The notes beneath the pieces were generated by a model that was not told the DNA's origin, made no database searches, and was given only the letters and a program-made list of their open reading frames with translations. A program made the position numbers and the translations under genes. Source: an uncultured Rhodospirillaceae bacterium (lineage in GTDB: Bacteria; Pseudomonadota; Alphaproteobacteria; MPNO01). Taken from it: a stretch of 5,960 bases of DNA. The DNA is taken from NCBI GenBank assembly GCA_937916005.1, contig CALGIA010000383.1:1-5960 (forward strand), given 5' to 3'. This document shows positions 1-5,960 of the stretch, piece by piece (positions within the stretch are counted from its first letter, which is position 1; the number at the start of each line of letters is the position of its first letter).

Positions 1-1375
1 TATCGGCCAGGGCTCGACACGGCGTCTGCATAAGGAAAGCCATCAGAACATGGACGCGATCGGCATGTTCAGGCCGATCAGCAAATGGGCCCAAACGGTC
101 TATGCCGGTGAAAACATCCCGGAAATCGTCCGCAAGGCGTTCAAGACCGCCGAGGGCGAAAAGCCCGGCGTGACCATTATCGAACTGCCCGAAGACGTCG
201 CCAAGCAGGACATCCATCTGTCGCCCATGGCGGTGGTCAAGACCCGCCGCCCGGCCGCCGACCACAAGGCGATCACCCAGGCGCTGGATATGATCGAAAA
301 TGCCAAGAACCCCATCGTTCTGGCCGGCAATGGCGCGCTCCGCAAACGGGCCTCGACCCAGCTTCGGCGGTTTGCCGAAAAGACCGGCATCGGCGTGGTC
401 AATACCTTCATGGGCAAGGGCGCCGTGGCCATGAGCGACCCGCACTGCCTGTTCACCATGGGGCTGCAGGGCGGCGATTACATCAATCTGGCCTTCGATG
501 ACGCGGATGTGGTCATCGCCGTGGGCTATGATCTGGTGGAATACGCACCCGAATTGTGGAACCGCAAACGGGACAAGACCATCATCCATATTGATTTCGA
601 TCCGGCGGAAATCGATATGGATTACCCGGTCACCCTGGATATCGTGTCCGATCTGGCCGACGCCCTGTGGCAGCTCAATGAAGAGATCGACCGCCGTTCC
701 ACAAGCGTGGAACCGCTCTTCGATATCGGCCGCCTCACGGACCTTCGGCAACAGATTTCCGACGACCTCGCTTTCGAGGCCGACGATATGTCCTTTCCCT
801 ATAAGCCGCAGCGCATCCTGAATGACGTTCGCAAATATCTCGGCCCGGCCGATATCGTTCTGTCCGATGTGGGCGCCCATAAAATGTGGGTGGCGCGCTA
901 TTACCAGTGCGAGGATCCGAACACCTGCCTTATTTCCAACGGCTTCTGTTCCATGGGGTTTGCACTGCCCGGCGCCATGGGCGCGAAATTCGCCCGGCCC
1001 GACAGCAAGGTCCTGGCGATTTGCGGCGATGCCGGGTTCCTGATGAATGTTCAGGATCTGGAGACAGCGGCGCGGCTGAAACTCAACGTGGTGATCATGG
1101 TCTGGGTGGACGGCGAATACGGGCTTATCAAATGGAAACAGCAGAACCATTTCGACGGCAAGCATTCCGATCTGGCGTTCAACAATCCGGATTTCGAATT
1201 GCTGGCCCAGTCATTCGGGATCTGGGGCCGGACCCTGGATGGTCCCGGACAGATCGAAGACGCGCTGAAGGAAGCCTTCGCCCAGGAAGGCCCGGCGCTG
1301 ATCGCCGCCCCGATCGATTACGCCGAAAACCTGAAACTCACCCAGCGTCTGGGCAATATCGTGACGTCCATCTGA
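1..1375 (+). CDS. Acetolactate synthase-like ThDP-dependent enzyme (AlsS type), 5' truncated by window
   Basis: The reading frame is open from base 2, so the gene starts before the window; the ATG at 50 is internal. The visible 457 codons start in the conserved stretch after the Pyr domain (HKESHQ, then FRPISKW). A central Rossmann-like domain follows, then the C-terminal ThDP-binding domain. The diphosphate/metal motif begins as GDAGF at 1025-1039 and closes with VWVDGEYG about 25 residues later. The phrase GYDLVEY in the middle domain and the ending APIDYAENLKL resemble AlsS (FAD-independent, catabolic: two pyruvate to acetolactate plus CO2), not the biosynthetic IlvB/IlvI large subunits. 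The family is about 550-570 residues, so roughly 100 N-terminal residues, including the catalytic glutamate, lie outside the window. Oddity: the usual GDG is GDA here. Another carboligase or decarboxylase of the superfamily cannot be excluded, because the substrate pocket is only partly visible. A GMC dehydrogenase follows after 20 bases. Confidence 0.88.
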   Translation, partial: IGQGSTRRLHKESHQNMDAIGMFRPISKWAQTVYAGENIPEIVRKAFKTAEGEKPGVTIIELPEDVAKQDIHLSPMAVVKTRRPAADHKAITQALDMIENAKNPIVLAGNGALRKRASTQLRRFAEKTGIGVVNTFMGKGAVAMSDPHCLFTMGLQGGDYINLAFDDADVVIAVGYDLVEYAPELWNRKRDKTIIHIDFDPAEIDMDYPVTLDIVSDLADALWQLNEEIDRRSTSVEPLFDIGRLTDLRQQISDDLAFEADDMSFPYKPQRILNDVRKYLGPADIVLSDVGAHKMWVARYYQCEDPNTCLISNGFCSMGFALPGAMGAKFARPDSKVLAICGDAGFLMNVQDLETAARLKLNVVIMVWVDGEYGLIKWKQQNHFDGKHSDLAFNNPDFELLAQSFGIWGRTLDGPGQIEDALKEAFAQEGPALIAAPIDYAENLKLTQRLGNIVTSI

Positions 1376-1395
1376 AGCTTCATCGCTGAAATATC

Positions 1396-3111
1396 ATGAC
1401 AGAGTTTGCCGGTCGGCATTTCGATTATGTGATCGTCGGTGGCGGGGCTGCGGGTTGCGTGGTGGCGGCCCGGTTGAGCGAACGGTCCTCCAACCGGGTG
1501 CTGCTGCTTGAGGCCGGCGAGGATTTCGCGCCCGGAACCGAGCCGGACGAAATCCGCGACACCTTCGCCGGAAGCGCCCACAGCAATCCGCGCTTTACCT
1601 GGGCCAGACAGACCGTGACCTGGCCGCCCCGGCCCGGCAATGCGCCCGACCAGCGCAAAAAAGTGCGCTACGCCCAGGGCCGTGTGATCGGCGGCGGATC
1701 GTCGGTCAACGGTATGATCTCGATCCGGGGCGTGCCGACCGATTATGACGGCTGGGCCGAACGGGGCGCCGCCGGCTGGGGCTGGGACGATGTGCTGCCC
1801 TATTTCCGCAAGATGGAAACCGACGTGGATTACGGCGGCCCCCTGCATGGGGCGGACGGCCCCATGAAAGTCCGGCGTTATTTCGCCGATCAGTGGCCGG
1901 GCTTCACCACGGGCTTCATGGCGGCGGCAAAAGAACAGGGCTGGAGCGCACTCGCCGACAAGAACGCGGATTTTTCCGACGGCTATTTCCCCATCGCCGT
2001 GGCCCATGCCGACGGCAGGCGCGTTTCGGCCGCGACCGCCTATCTGACCGCCGAGGCCCGCGCCCGGCCCAATCTGGACATCCTCGGCGAGGCGCGGGTT
2101 GAACGGCTGTTGTTTTCCGGCGCCCGGGTCATCGGCGTGAAACTTCATCACAAGGGTCAGGTGTTTGATATCAACGCGGGTGAGGTGATTGTGTCCGGCG
2201 GCGCGCTCCAGTCACCGGCCCTGTTGCTGCGGTCCGGCATCGGCCCGGGCGAGGAACTGGCCGGTCTCGGCATCGATGTCGCGCTCCACAAGCCCGGCGT
2301 GGGCAAGCATCTGATGGAACATCCCGGCGTCAATTTCGGCGTCTATATGAAGCGCGACGCGCGACTGACGCCCGAACTTCGTCTGCCCATGTATGCCGGG
2401 CTCCGCTGGTCGTCCGGGCTCGAAGGCTGCCCCGCCGGCGACATGTACATGATCCCCATGAACAAGTCGTTCTGGCACGCCATCGGCGAACGCATGGGGC
2501 TGATGATGATGTGGGTCAATAAATCCTACTCAACCGGCGAGGTGACGCTGAACGGGTCCGACCACATGGCCGAGCCCGAGGTTGATTTCAACATGGTGTC
2601 CGACCGGCGCGATCTGGACCGGCTGGTGATCGGCACGCGCAAGATGATCCAGATGCGGGCCAGCGCTTCGTTGCGCGGCGTGGCCAGCGACATTTTCCCG
2701 ATCAGCTACAGCGACCGCGCGCGCCGCGCCGCCGTCTACAGCACTTTCAACAAAATCCAGACATGGGTCGGCGGCCAGGTGATGGATGCGTCGGGCTCCT
2801 TGCGCCGCTACCTGATCCGCAATCTGGTGGCCGACGGCCCCAGCGTGGAAGATCTGCTGGAAGACCAGTCGGTCATGGAATCCTGGATCCGGAACGCGGC
2901 CATCGGCCATTTTCACGCCTCATGCTCGCTGCGCATGGGGGCCGCCGATGATCCAATGGCGGTGACCGACCCGTCCGGGCGGGTCTACGGCATTGCGGGG
3001 CTCAGGGTCTGCGACGCCTCGATCATGCCGGCGGTGCCCTGCGCCAACACCAATTTCCCGACCATCATGGTCGGCGAAAAAATCGCCGCGACGATCTTGG
3101 CGGAAACTTGA
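1396..3111 (+). CDS. GMC-family FAD-dependent alcohol dehydrogenase (choline dehydrogenase-like)
   Basis: A 571-residue flavoprotein predicted to oxidise a primary or secondary alcohol; it has no export signal, so it is probably cytoplasmic or loosely membrane-associated. The FAD dinucleotide fold is at residues 11-27 (VIVGGGAAG), with the ribose-binding Glu in LLLEAG (36-41). GMC signature 1 is at about 95-112 (GRVIGGGSSVNG) and signature 2 at 269-284 (GALQSPALLLRSGIGP). The C-terminal catalytic pair is His507 in FHASCSLRMG and Asn551 in CANTNFPTIM. Their 44-residue spacing equals that of His466/Asn510 in choline oxidase. Length is normal for choline dehydrogenase-type members (530-600). The start is fixed by an in-frame TGA at 1387-1389 and by the FAD motif starting at residue 11; no strong Shine-Dalgarno is visible, so translation is probably coupled to the upstream gene. 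The true substrate cannot be read from sequence; choline dehydrogenase is only a family label. Confidence 0.93.
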   Translation: MTEFAGRHFDYVIVGGGAAGCVVAARLSERSSNRVLLLEAGEDFAPGTEPDEIRDTFAGSAHSNPRFTWARQTVTWPPRPGNAPDQRKKVRYAQGRVIGGGSSVNGMISIRGVPTDYDGWAERGAAGWGWDDVLPYFRKMETDVDYGGPLHGADGPMKVRRYFADQWPGFTTGFMAAAKEQGWSALADKNADFSDGYFPIAVAHADGRRVSAATAYLTAEARARPNLDILGEARVERLLFSGARVIGVKLHHKGQVFDINAGEVIVSGGALQSPALLLRSGIGPGEELAGLGIDVALHKPGVGKHLMEHPGVNFGVYMKRDARLTPELRLPMYAGLRWSSGLEGCPAGDMYMIPMNKSFWHAIGERMGLMMMWVNKSYSTGEVTLNGSDHMAEPEVDFNMVSDRRDLDRLVIGTRKMIQMRASASLRGVASDIFPISYSDRARRAAVYSTFNKIQTWVGGQVMDASGSLRRYLIRNLVADGPSVEDLLEDQSVMESWIRNAAIGHFHASCSLRMGAADDPMAVTDPSGRVYGIAGLRVCDASIMPAVPCANTNFPTIMVGEKIAATILAET

Positions 3112-3186
3112 GGGATTTTTGTTTTTAGATTGGTAACTCGCCTACGCTGGTGAAACAGGCGGTAATATTGTGAGTTAATTGTCAGG
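3112..3186. other. Short AT-rich intergenic gap between convergent genes, with a nested inverted repeat
   Basis: A 75-base gap separates the stop of the GMC gene (plus strand) from the stop of the 313-residue membrane protein gene (minus strand). It opens with a T-rich run at 3115-3126. It also holds an outer inverted repeat, TAACTC (3134-3139) with GAGTTA (3172-3177). Inside that is an inner one, CGCCT (3139-3143) with AGGCG (3157-3161), separated from the outer right arm by an unpaired stretch. Neither strand has a T tract directly after the stem, so this is not a canonical intrinsic terminator, although it could act as a weak bidirectional one. Confidence 0.35.
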
Positions 3187-4128
3187 TTATGTTGATGTGT
3201 TGCCTTCCTTACAGATGCCAAAGCTTCCGACCTTTGGGTATTTGTTGACCATTCGGAAGGAGGTCTTCCGCACTTCACAAAAGACATCTTCGTATTCAAT
3301 CCTCCCATATACAAAGATGTATCCCTCCCCAGCCAGGAATTTTTCGTACTCAGGAACACTCTTGCCGATAAAGCGAGTGATAGATTGATTTGCCTTGGGG
3401 CCAAGAACATTTGAAGGCGAAGCAATCATATTTTCCTCTGCAAAATTCGCTCGTTCTTCGCTTTCCGCAAACTCCACAGTGGACGATACAACCATATTAT
3501 GGGCTGGGGTTTGTCCAAAATTTTCGATGTTTATCGATATTTGATCACATTCCGGCGCATTTTTCACCGGACCTCTGACAATGCTCTCAACAAGAATATA
3601 AGCCCGCAATTGCTGTTCGGCGGTGTCAGAGGTGATTTTAACCGCATCTTCTGCGGCTTTGGCAGCGCGTATGGCGGCTTTGTTGGCGCTTCTCGTCAGG
3701 AGCAGAGTGTAAATGAGCAACAAGACGCCGCCAGCTCCGACGATGAGTTGCCAGAACGTAAAATTGGCCTGATCTTGGGCAGACAATGCCATGACCCGCT
3801 GCGCCTTAAGATCATCTTTTTCACGTTGCTCGGCGGCTTGGCAGCGGGGATCGCAGGTTGCTTTGGCGTCCCACTTGTTCTCGACAGGAGGGGCCGGCGG
3901 CAACGTTTTGGCGGTGGGGAGCTTGTGCTCGTTGGTGGCGTCGGTTGCCTTTCCCTCTGGTGTTGGGATCTTTACGGCAGCCCCCATTTTTTCGTGGACC
4001 GGTGGGGGTTGTTCTGGGGAACCTTTAACCGGGTTTTCTTGGGCGTGTGACGCAGTCGCCAAAAGAACGAGGGCAGCTATCAGCCATCCTCTGAATGCAG
4101 TGTGGTGCAACCAATTGCTTTGAGACAT
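3187..4128 (-). CDS. Hypothetical membrane-anchored protein: signal peptide, Pro-rich linker, one TM segment, C-terminal beta-rich domain
   Basis: A 313-residue protein of unknown function. Residues 1-29 look like a signal peptide: Arg13, a hydrophobic core LIAALVLLATA, then SHA before Gln30. Residues 30-85 are a Pro/Lys/Glu-rich flexible stretch. A charged segment with a CDPRC cysteine pair (92-96) follows. Residues 124-145 are a clear transmembrane helix (FWQLIVGAGGVLLLIYTLLL). Next come a basic, Ala-rich, probably coiled-coil stretch (146-172) and the motif QQLRAYILVES. The C-terminal domain contains NIENFGQTPAHN and YGRIEYEDVFCEVRKTSF. This TM plus QLRAY plus NFGQTPA order recalls a widespread family of unannotated proteobacterial membrane proteins. 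The positive residues after the helix suggest a periplasmic N-terminal region and a cytoplasmic C-terminal domain. The ATG at 4128 is the first start in frame, but it has no good Shine-Dalgarno and overlaps the tail of the DUF6471-like remnant, so the start is uncertain. Base composition is more AT-rich than the flanking genes, which suggests acquisition. Confidence 0.72.
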   Translation of the reverse strand: MSQSNWLHHTAFRGWLIAALVLLATASHAQENPVKGSPEQPPPVHEKMGAAVKIPTPEGKATDATNEHKLPTAKTLPPAPPVENKWDAKATCDPRCQAAEQREKDDLKAQRVMALSAQDQANFTFWQLIVGAGGVLLLIYTLLLTRSANKAAIRAAKAAEDAVKITSDTAEQQLRAYILVESIVRGPVKNAPECDQISINIENFGQTPAHNMVVSSTVEFAESEERANFAEENMIASPSNVLGPKANQSITRFIGKSVPEYEKFLAGEGYIFVYGRIEYEDVFCEVRKTSFRMVNKYPKVGSFGICKEGNTST

Positions 4129-4255
4129 TGAACGAAAATACCGCAGTGAACCCCGCGCGGCTGATCTTATTGCTGATATTTCGCTCTGTCTCGTGAATTC
4201 CCATCGCTTCCAGTTTTTCAGCCAGTTGCGTGTAACTCACGTTCCGCCGCCTTAA
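4080..4255 (-). pseudogene. DUF6471-like small protein remnant, 5' truncated and frameshifted
   Basis: Read on the minus strand just past purB, one frame gives LRRRNVSYTQLAEKLEAMG, then IHETERNISNKISRAGFTAVF. I recognise this as the conserved core of DUF6471, a small domain of unknown function. After FTAVF the frame loses the family pattern. The neighbouring frame continues it exactly as FVQCLKAIGCTTLHSEDG and ends at a TGA (4082-4080). The switch lies in a run of four T on the minus strand (plus positions 4135-4138); one extra T would join the parts as FTAVFFVQCLKAIG. No plausible start codon precedes the core: the family's usual N-terminal residues are replaced by the purB 3' end, and the first Leu codon (4255-4253) overlaps the purB stop. 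It is therefore most likely a dead fragment. A sequencing error in the T run could explain the frameshift but not the missing 5' end. The family name is from memory of the motif; the frameshift is read directly. Confidence 0.72.
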
Positions 4256-5550
4256 TCCTCGCCGAACACGCGGGCGAAGATCGTTTCCACGTGTCTTGTG
4301 TGGTAGCCGAGGTCGAAGAATTCGGCCAGTTCGCCGCCGGTCATGTGGGCGGCGATGGCTTTGTCCGCGGTCAGCGCGGCCAGGAAATCGCCGCCGTTCC
4401 GCCACACATCCATGGCGTTGCGCTGGACCGCTTCATAGGCGTCTTCCCGGCTCATCCCGGCCTGGGTCAGGGCCAGCAGGATGCGCTGGGAATGGACCAG
4501 CCCGCCCAGGGCGTCCAGATTGCGCTTCATGTTTTGCGGGTACACCACCAGCTTTTCGATCACGCCGGTCAGCCGCGCCAGCATGAAATCCAGCGTGATC
4601 GTGCCGTCGGGGCCGATCATCCGTTCGACCGATGAATGGGAAATATCGCGTTCATGCCACAGCGTGACGTTTTCCAGGGCCGGGCCCACGTGCGAGCGCA
4701 CGATGCGCGCCAGGCCGGTGATGTTTTCCGTCAGCACCGGGTTGCGCTTGTGGGGCATGGCGGACGAGCCCTTCTGGCCGGGCGAGAAATATTCCTCGGC
4801 CTCGCGGACTTCGGACCGTTGCAGATGGCGGATTTCCACCGCCAGCCGTTCAACCGAGCTGGCGATCACGCCCAGGGTGGCGAAAAACATCGCGTGCCGG
4901 TCGCGCGGGATCACCTGGGTCGATACGGGCTCGACCGACAGGCCCAGCTTTTTCGCCACATGGGCTTCCACCGCCGGGTCGATATTGGCGAAGGTGCCGA
5001 CCGCGCCGGAGATGGCGCAGCTGGCGATATCGGCGCGGGCGGCGATCAGCCGGTCCTTGTTGCGGGCGAATTCGGCGTAATGACCGGCCAGCTTGAGCCC
5101 GAATGTGGTCGGTTCCGCATGGATGCCGTGGCTGCGTCCGATGGTCAGGGTCTGGGCATATTCCAGCGCGCGTTTTTTCAGCGCCGCCAAAAGCCCGTCC
5201 AGATCGCCCAGCAGAATATCGGCGGCGCGGGTCAGCTGGACCGAAAAACAGGTGTCGAGCACGTCGGACGACGTCATGCCCTGATGCACGAAGCGCGCCT
5301 CCGGCCCCACATGTTCGGCCAGATTGGTCAGGAAGGCGATCACGTCATGGCGGGTTTCCCGTTCGATCTCGTCGATGCGCTCCACTTCGAACGCGCCCCG
5401 TTCCCACACGGCGGCGGCGGCCTCCTTGGGAATCACGCCGAGAGCGGCCTGCGCGTCGCAGGCGTGGGCCTCGATCTCGAACCAGATGCGGAACTTGCTT
5501 TCGGGCGTCCAGATGTCGGACATTTCCGGGCGCGAATATCGCGGAATCAT
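4252..5550 (-). CDS. purB: Adenylosuccinate lyase
   Basis: A 432-residue cytoplasmic enzyme of the fumarase/aspartase superfamily, active as a homotetramer. It catalyses two steps of purine synthesis: SAICAR to AICAR plus fumarate, and adenylosuccinate to AMP plus fumarate. The start MIPRYSRPEM is typical of bacterial PurB. Conserved regions are His68 in TRHDV, His89 and TSSDVLDT (89-100), His141 in GRSHGIHAEPTTFG, and the flexible signature loop GSSAMPHKRNP (261-271) that carries the catalytic serine. These positions match the known short bacterial PurB numbering (His68, His89, His141), and the length is normal, so the gene appears complete and functional. A GAGAAG ribosome binding site lies six bases upstream of the ATG at 5550. 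The gene is divergent from the alpha/beta hydrolase gene. Its stop codon (4254-4252) sits inside the beginning of the DUF6471-like remnant, with no visible terminator after it. Confidence 0.97.
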   Translation of the reverse strand: MIPRYSRPEMSDIWTPESKFRIWFEIEAHACDAQAALGVIPKEAAAAVWERGAFEVERIDEIERETRHDVIAFLTNLAEHVGPEARFVHQGMTSSDVLDTCFSVQLTRAADILLGDLDGLLAALKKRALEYAQTLTIGRSHGIHAEPTTFGLKLAGHYAEFARNKDRLIAARADIASCAISGAVGTFANIDPAVEAHVAKKLGLSVEPVSTQVIPRDRHAMFFATLGVIASSVERLAVEIRHLQRSEVREAEEYFSPGQKGSSAMPHKRNPVLTENITGLARIVRSHVGPALENVTLWHERDISHSSVERMIGPDGTITLDFMLARLTGVIEKLVVYPQNMKRNLDALGGLVHSQRILLALTQAGMSREDAYEAVQRNAMDVWRNGGDFLAALTADKAIAAHMTGGELAEFFDLGYHTRHVETIFARVFGED

Positions 5551-5556
5551 GTGGGC

Positions 5557-5562
5557 TTCTCA
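5557..5562 (-). promoter_or_regulatory. Ribosome binding site of purB
   Basis: On the minus strand, GAGAAG precedes the purB ATG by six bases (GCCCAC). This is a reasonable Shine-Dalgarno match and supports the start giving MIPRYSRPEM, which is also the usual N-terminus of the family. Confidence 0.6.
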
Positions 5563-5745
5563 CTCAATTATTCTGTTGGGGGCGGTTTAACAGAATTCAG
5601 CCTTTATTGAAACGGGTTGAACGTTCGATTGGGGCCCGGACAAAGGGTTTGACACGTCCGGTGACCGGCGGCACCATCGCGGGCAATGTTCCCGCAGGAA
5701 ACGGCGGGAAGAGCGGGTTTCGGGACAGCCCGTCAGATAATATCC

Positions 5746-5750
5746 AGGAG
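5746..5750 (+). promoter_or_regulatory. Ribosome binding site of the alpha/beta hydrolase gene
   Basis: AGGAG lies eight bases before the ATG at 5759. It is the best Shine-Dalgarno match in the window and decides this start. Confidence 0.75.
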
Positions 5751-5758
5751 AGTTAAAG

Positions 5759-5960
5759 ATGGCGTCGTGCACCGAATCGAAAATCGATATTAATGGCTGC
5801 GGCATCAATGTGCGGCGGGGCGGGTCGGGCGCTCCCTTGCTGTTCCTGCATGGCGCGGGCGGCAATCCTGGCTGGATGCCGTTCCTGGACAAGCTGTCCG
5901 ATTCGTTTGACGTGATCGCGCCGGATCATCCCACGTTCGGTGCGTCCGATGATGCGGAAT
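5759..5960 (+). CDS. Alpha/beta hydrolase fold protein, 3' truncated by window
   Basis: Only the first 67 codons are inside the window, and the frame is still open at its edge. The visible protein begins MASCTESKIDINGCGINV. It then runs through the first core strands: PLLFLHGAGGNPG (residues 26-38), whose HGAGG is the oxyanion-hole loop, and FDVIAPDHPTFGASD (50-64), the strand and loop typical of alpha/beta hydrolases (usually D-x-P/R-GxGxS). The nucleophile elbow (GxSxG), acid and histidine would come later and are not visible, so the exact activity (esterase, lactonase, haloalkane or C-C hydrolase) is unknown. Total family length is usually 250-300 residues. No signal peptide is seen, so it is probably cytoplasmic. 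It is transcribed away from purB and preceded by a strong AGGAG site. Confidence 0.87.
   Translation, partial: MASCTESKIDINGCGINVRRGGSGAPLLFLHGAGGNPGWMPFLDKLSDSFDVIAPDHPTFGASDDAE

Larger units (their letters stand above)
5551..5758. other. Divergent intergenic region between purB and the alpha/beta hydrolase gene
   Basis: These 208 bases must hold the promoters for both divergent genes unless a distant promoter is used. The purB-proximal half is AT-richer (5565-5620) and is the likelier place for the purB promoter, but I see no convincing -35/-10 pair there. On the plus strand a perfect TTGACA lies at 5649-5654, without a good -10 at the right distance. A short hairpin, GCGGG (5679-5683) with CCCGC (5691-5695) and a 7-base loop, lies in the presumed leader of the hydrolase gene. 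I see no riboswitch or RNA gene that I can name and no credible small coding region. Confidence 0.5.

Noticed and set aside
50..1375. Treating the ATG at 50 as the start of the acetolactate synthase-like gene
   Set aside because: The frame is open back to base 2 and encodes conserved residues before it (GQGSTRRLHKESHQN), so the gene begins outside the window.
1318..2151. A 277-codon minus-strand reading frame opposite the GMC gene
   Set aside because: It lies opposite the conserved FAD-binding region and shows only shadow-type composition.
3072..3088. Perfect hairpin CGGCGA-AAAAA-TCGCCG near the end of the GMC gene as a terminator
   Set aside because: It lies inside the conserved GEKIAA codons, and the T-rich run begins about 27 bases later, too far for an intrinsic terminator.
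3499..4050. A 183-residue plus-strand reading frame opposite the membrane protein gene
   Set aside because: It has no recognisable domain. The minus-strand frame has a coherent signal peptide, linker, TM helix and family motifs, so the plus frame is its shadow.
3134..4239. TAACTC near both edges of the AT-rich insert (3134 and about 4233) as possible attachment repeats
   Set aside because: Only six bases match, with no extended identity, so chance is the simpler explanation.
4025..4405. A 126-residue minus-strand gene covering the DUF6471-like core
   Set aside because: Its N-terminal half is antisense-free but out-of-frame purB sequence with Arg-rich nonsense, and its tail after FTAVF is the wrong frame. 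Only the middle has family similarity.
4636..5610. A long plus-strand reading frame (324 codons) opposite purB
   Set aside because: It is antisense to a clearly functional purB; its His/Gly/Arg-rich composition is typical of a shadow of GC-rich coding DNA.
5736..5741. GATAAT as a -10 box for the hydrolase gene
   Set aside because: It lies directly before the AGGAG site and would start transcription at or inside the ribosome binding site; there is also no -35 box at proper spacing.

Overview
The window looks like a piece of the chromosome of a GC-rich proteobacterium, most likely an alphaproteobacterium. This rests on strong G/C at third codon positions, the protein style of the metabolic genes, and the kind of small accessory gene present. 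I cannot name a genus. No tRNA, rRNA, CRISPR array, insertion sequence or replication origin is visible.

Layout: (1) 1-1375, plus strand: the last 457 codons of a thiamine-diphosphate enzyme of the acetolactate synthase family, closest in its motifs to the FAD-independent catabolic AlsS type. (2) 1396-3111, plus strand, 20 bases downstream: a complete GMC-family FAD-dependent alcohol dehydrogenase of the choline dehydrogenase type. These two look like one operon. (3) 3112-4251: an AT-richer stretch wedged between the convergent GMC and purB genes. On the minus strand it holds a 313-residue membrane-anchored protein of unknown function and, upstream of it, the broken remnant of a small DUF6471-type gene. 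(4) 4252-5550, minus strand: an intact purB (adenylosuccinate lyase). (5) 5551-5758: a 208-base divergent intergenic region. (6) 5759 to the window end, plus strand: the first 67 codons of an alpha/beta hydrolase with a very good ribosome binding site.

PurB is core purine metabolism, and the ALS/GMC pair looks like a small catabolic or redox operon. The accessory interest lies in 3112-4251. There, a DUF6471-like frame begins on top of the purB stop codon and is broken by one missing T in a T run. Its tail also overlaps, in another frame, the first codons of the 313-residue membrane protein. I see no clear new defence, mobile or signalling system. The best leads are the frameshifted remnant, its junction with purB, and the overlapping start of the membrane protein.
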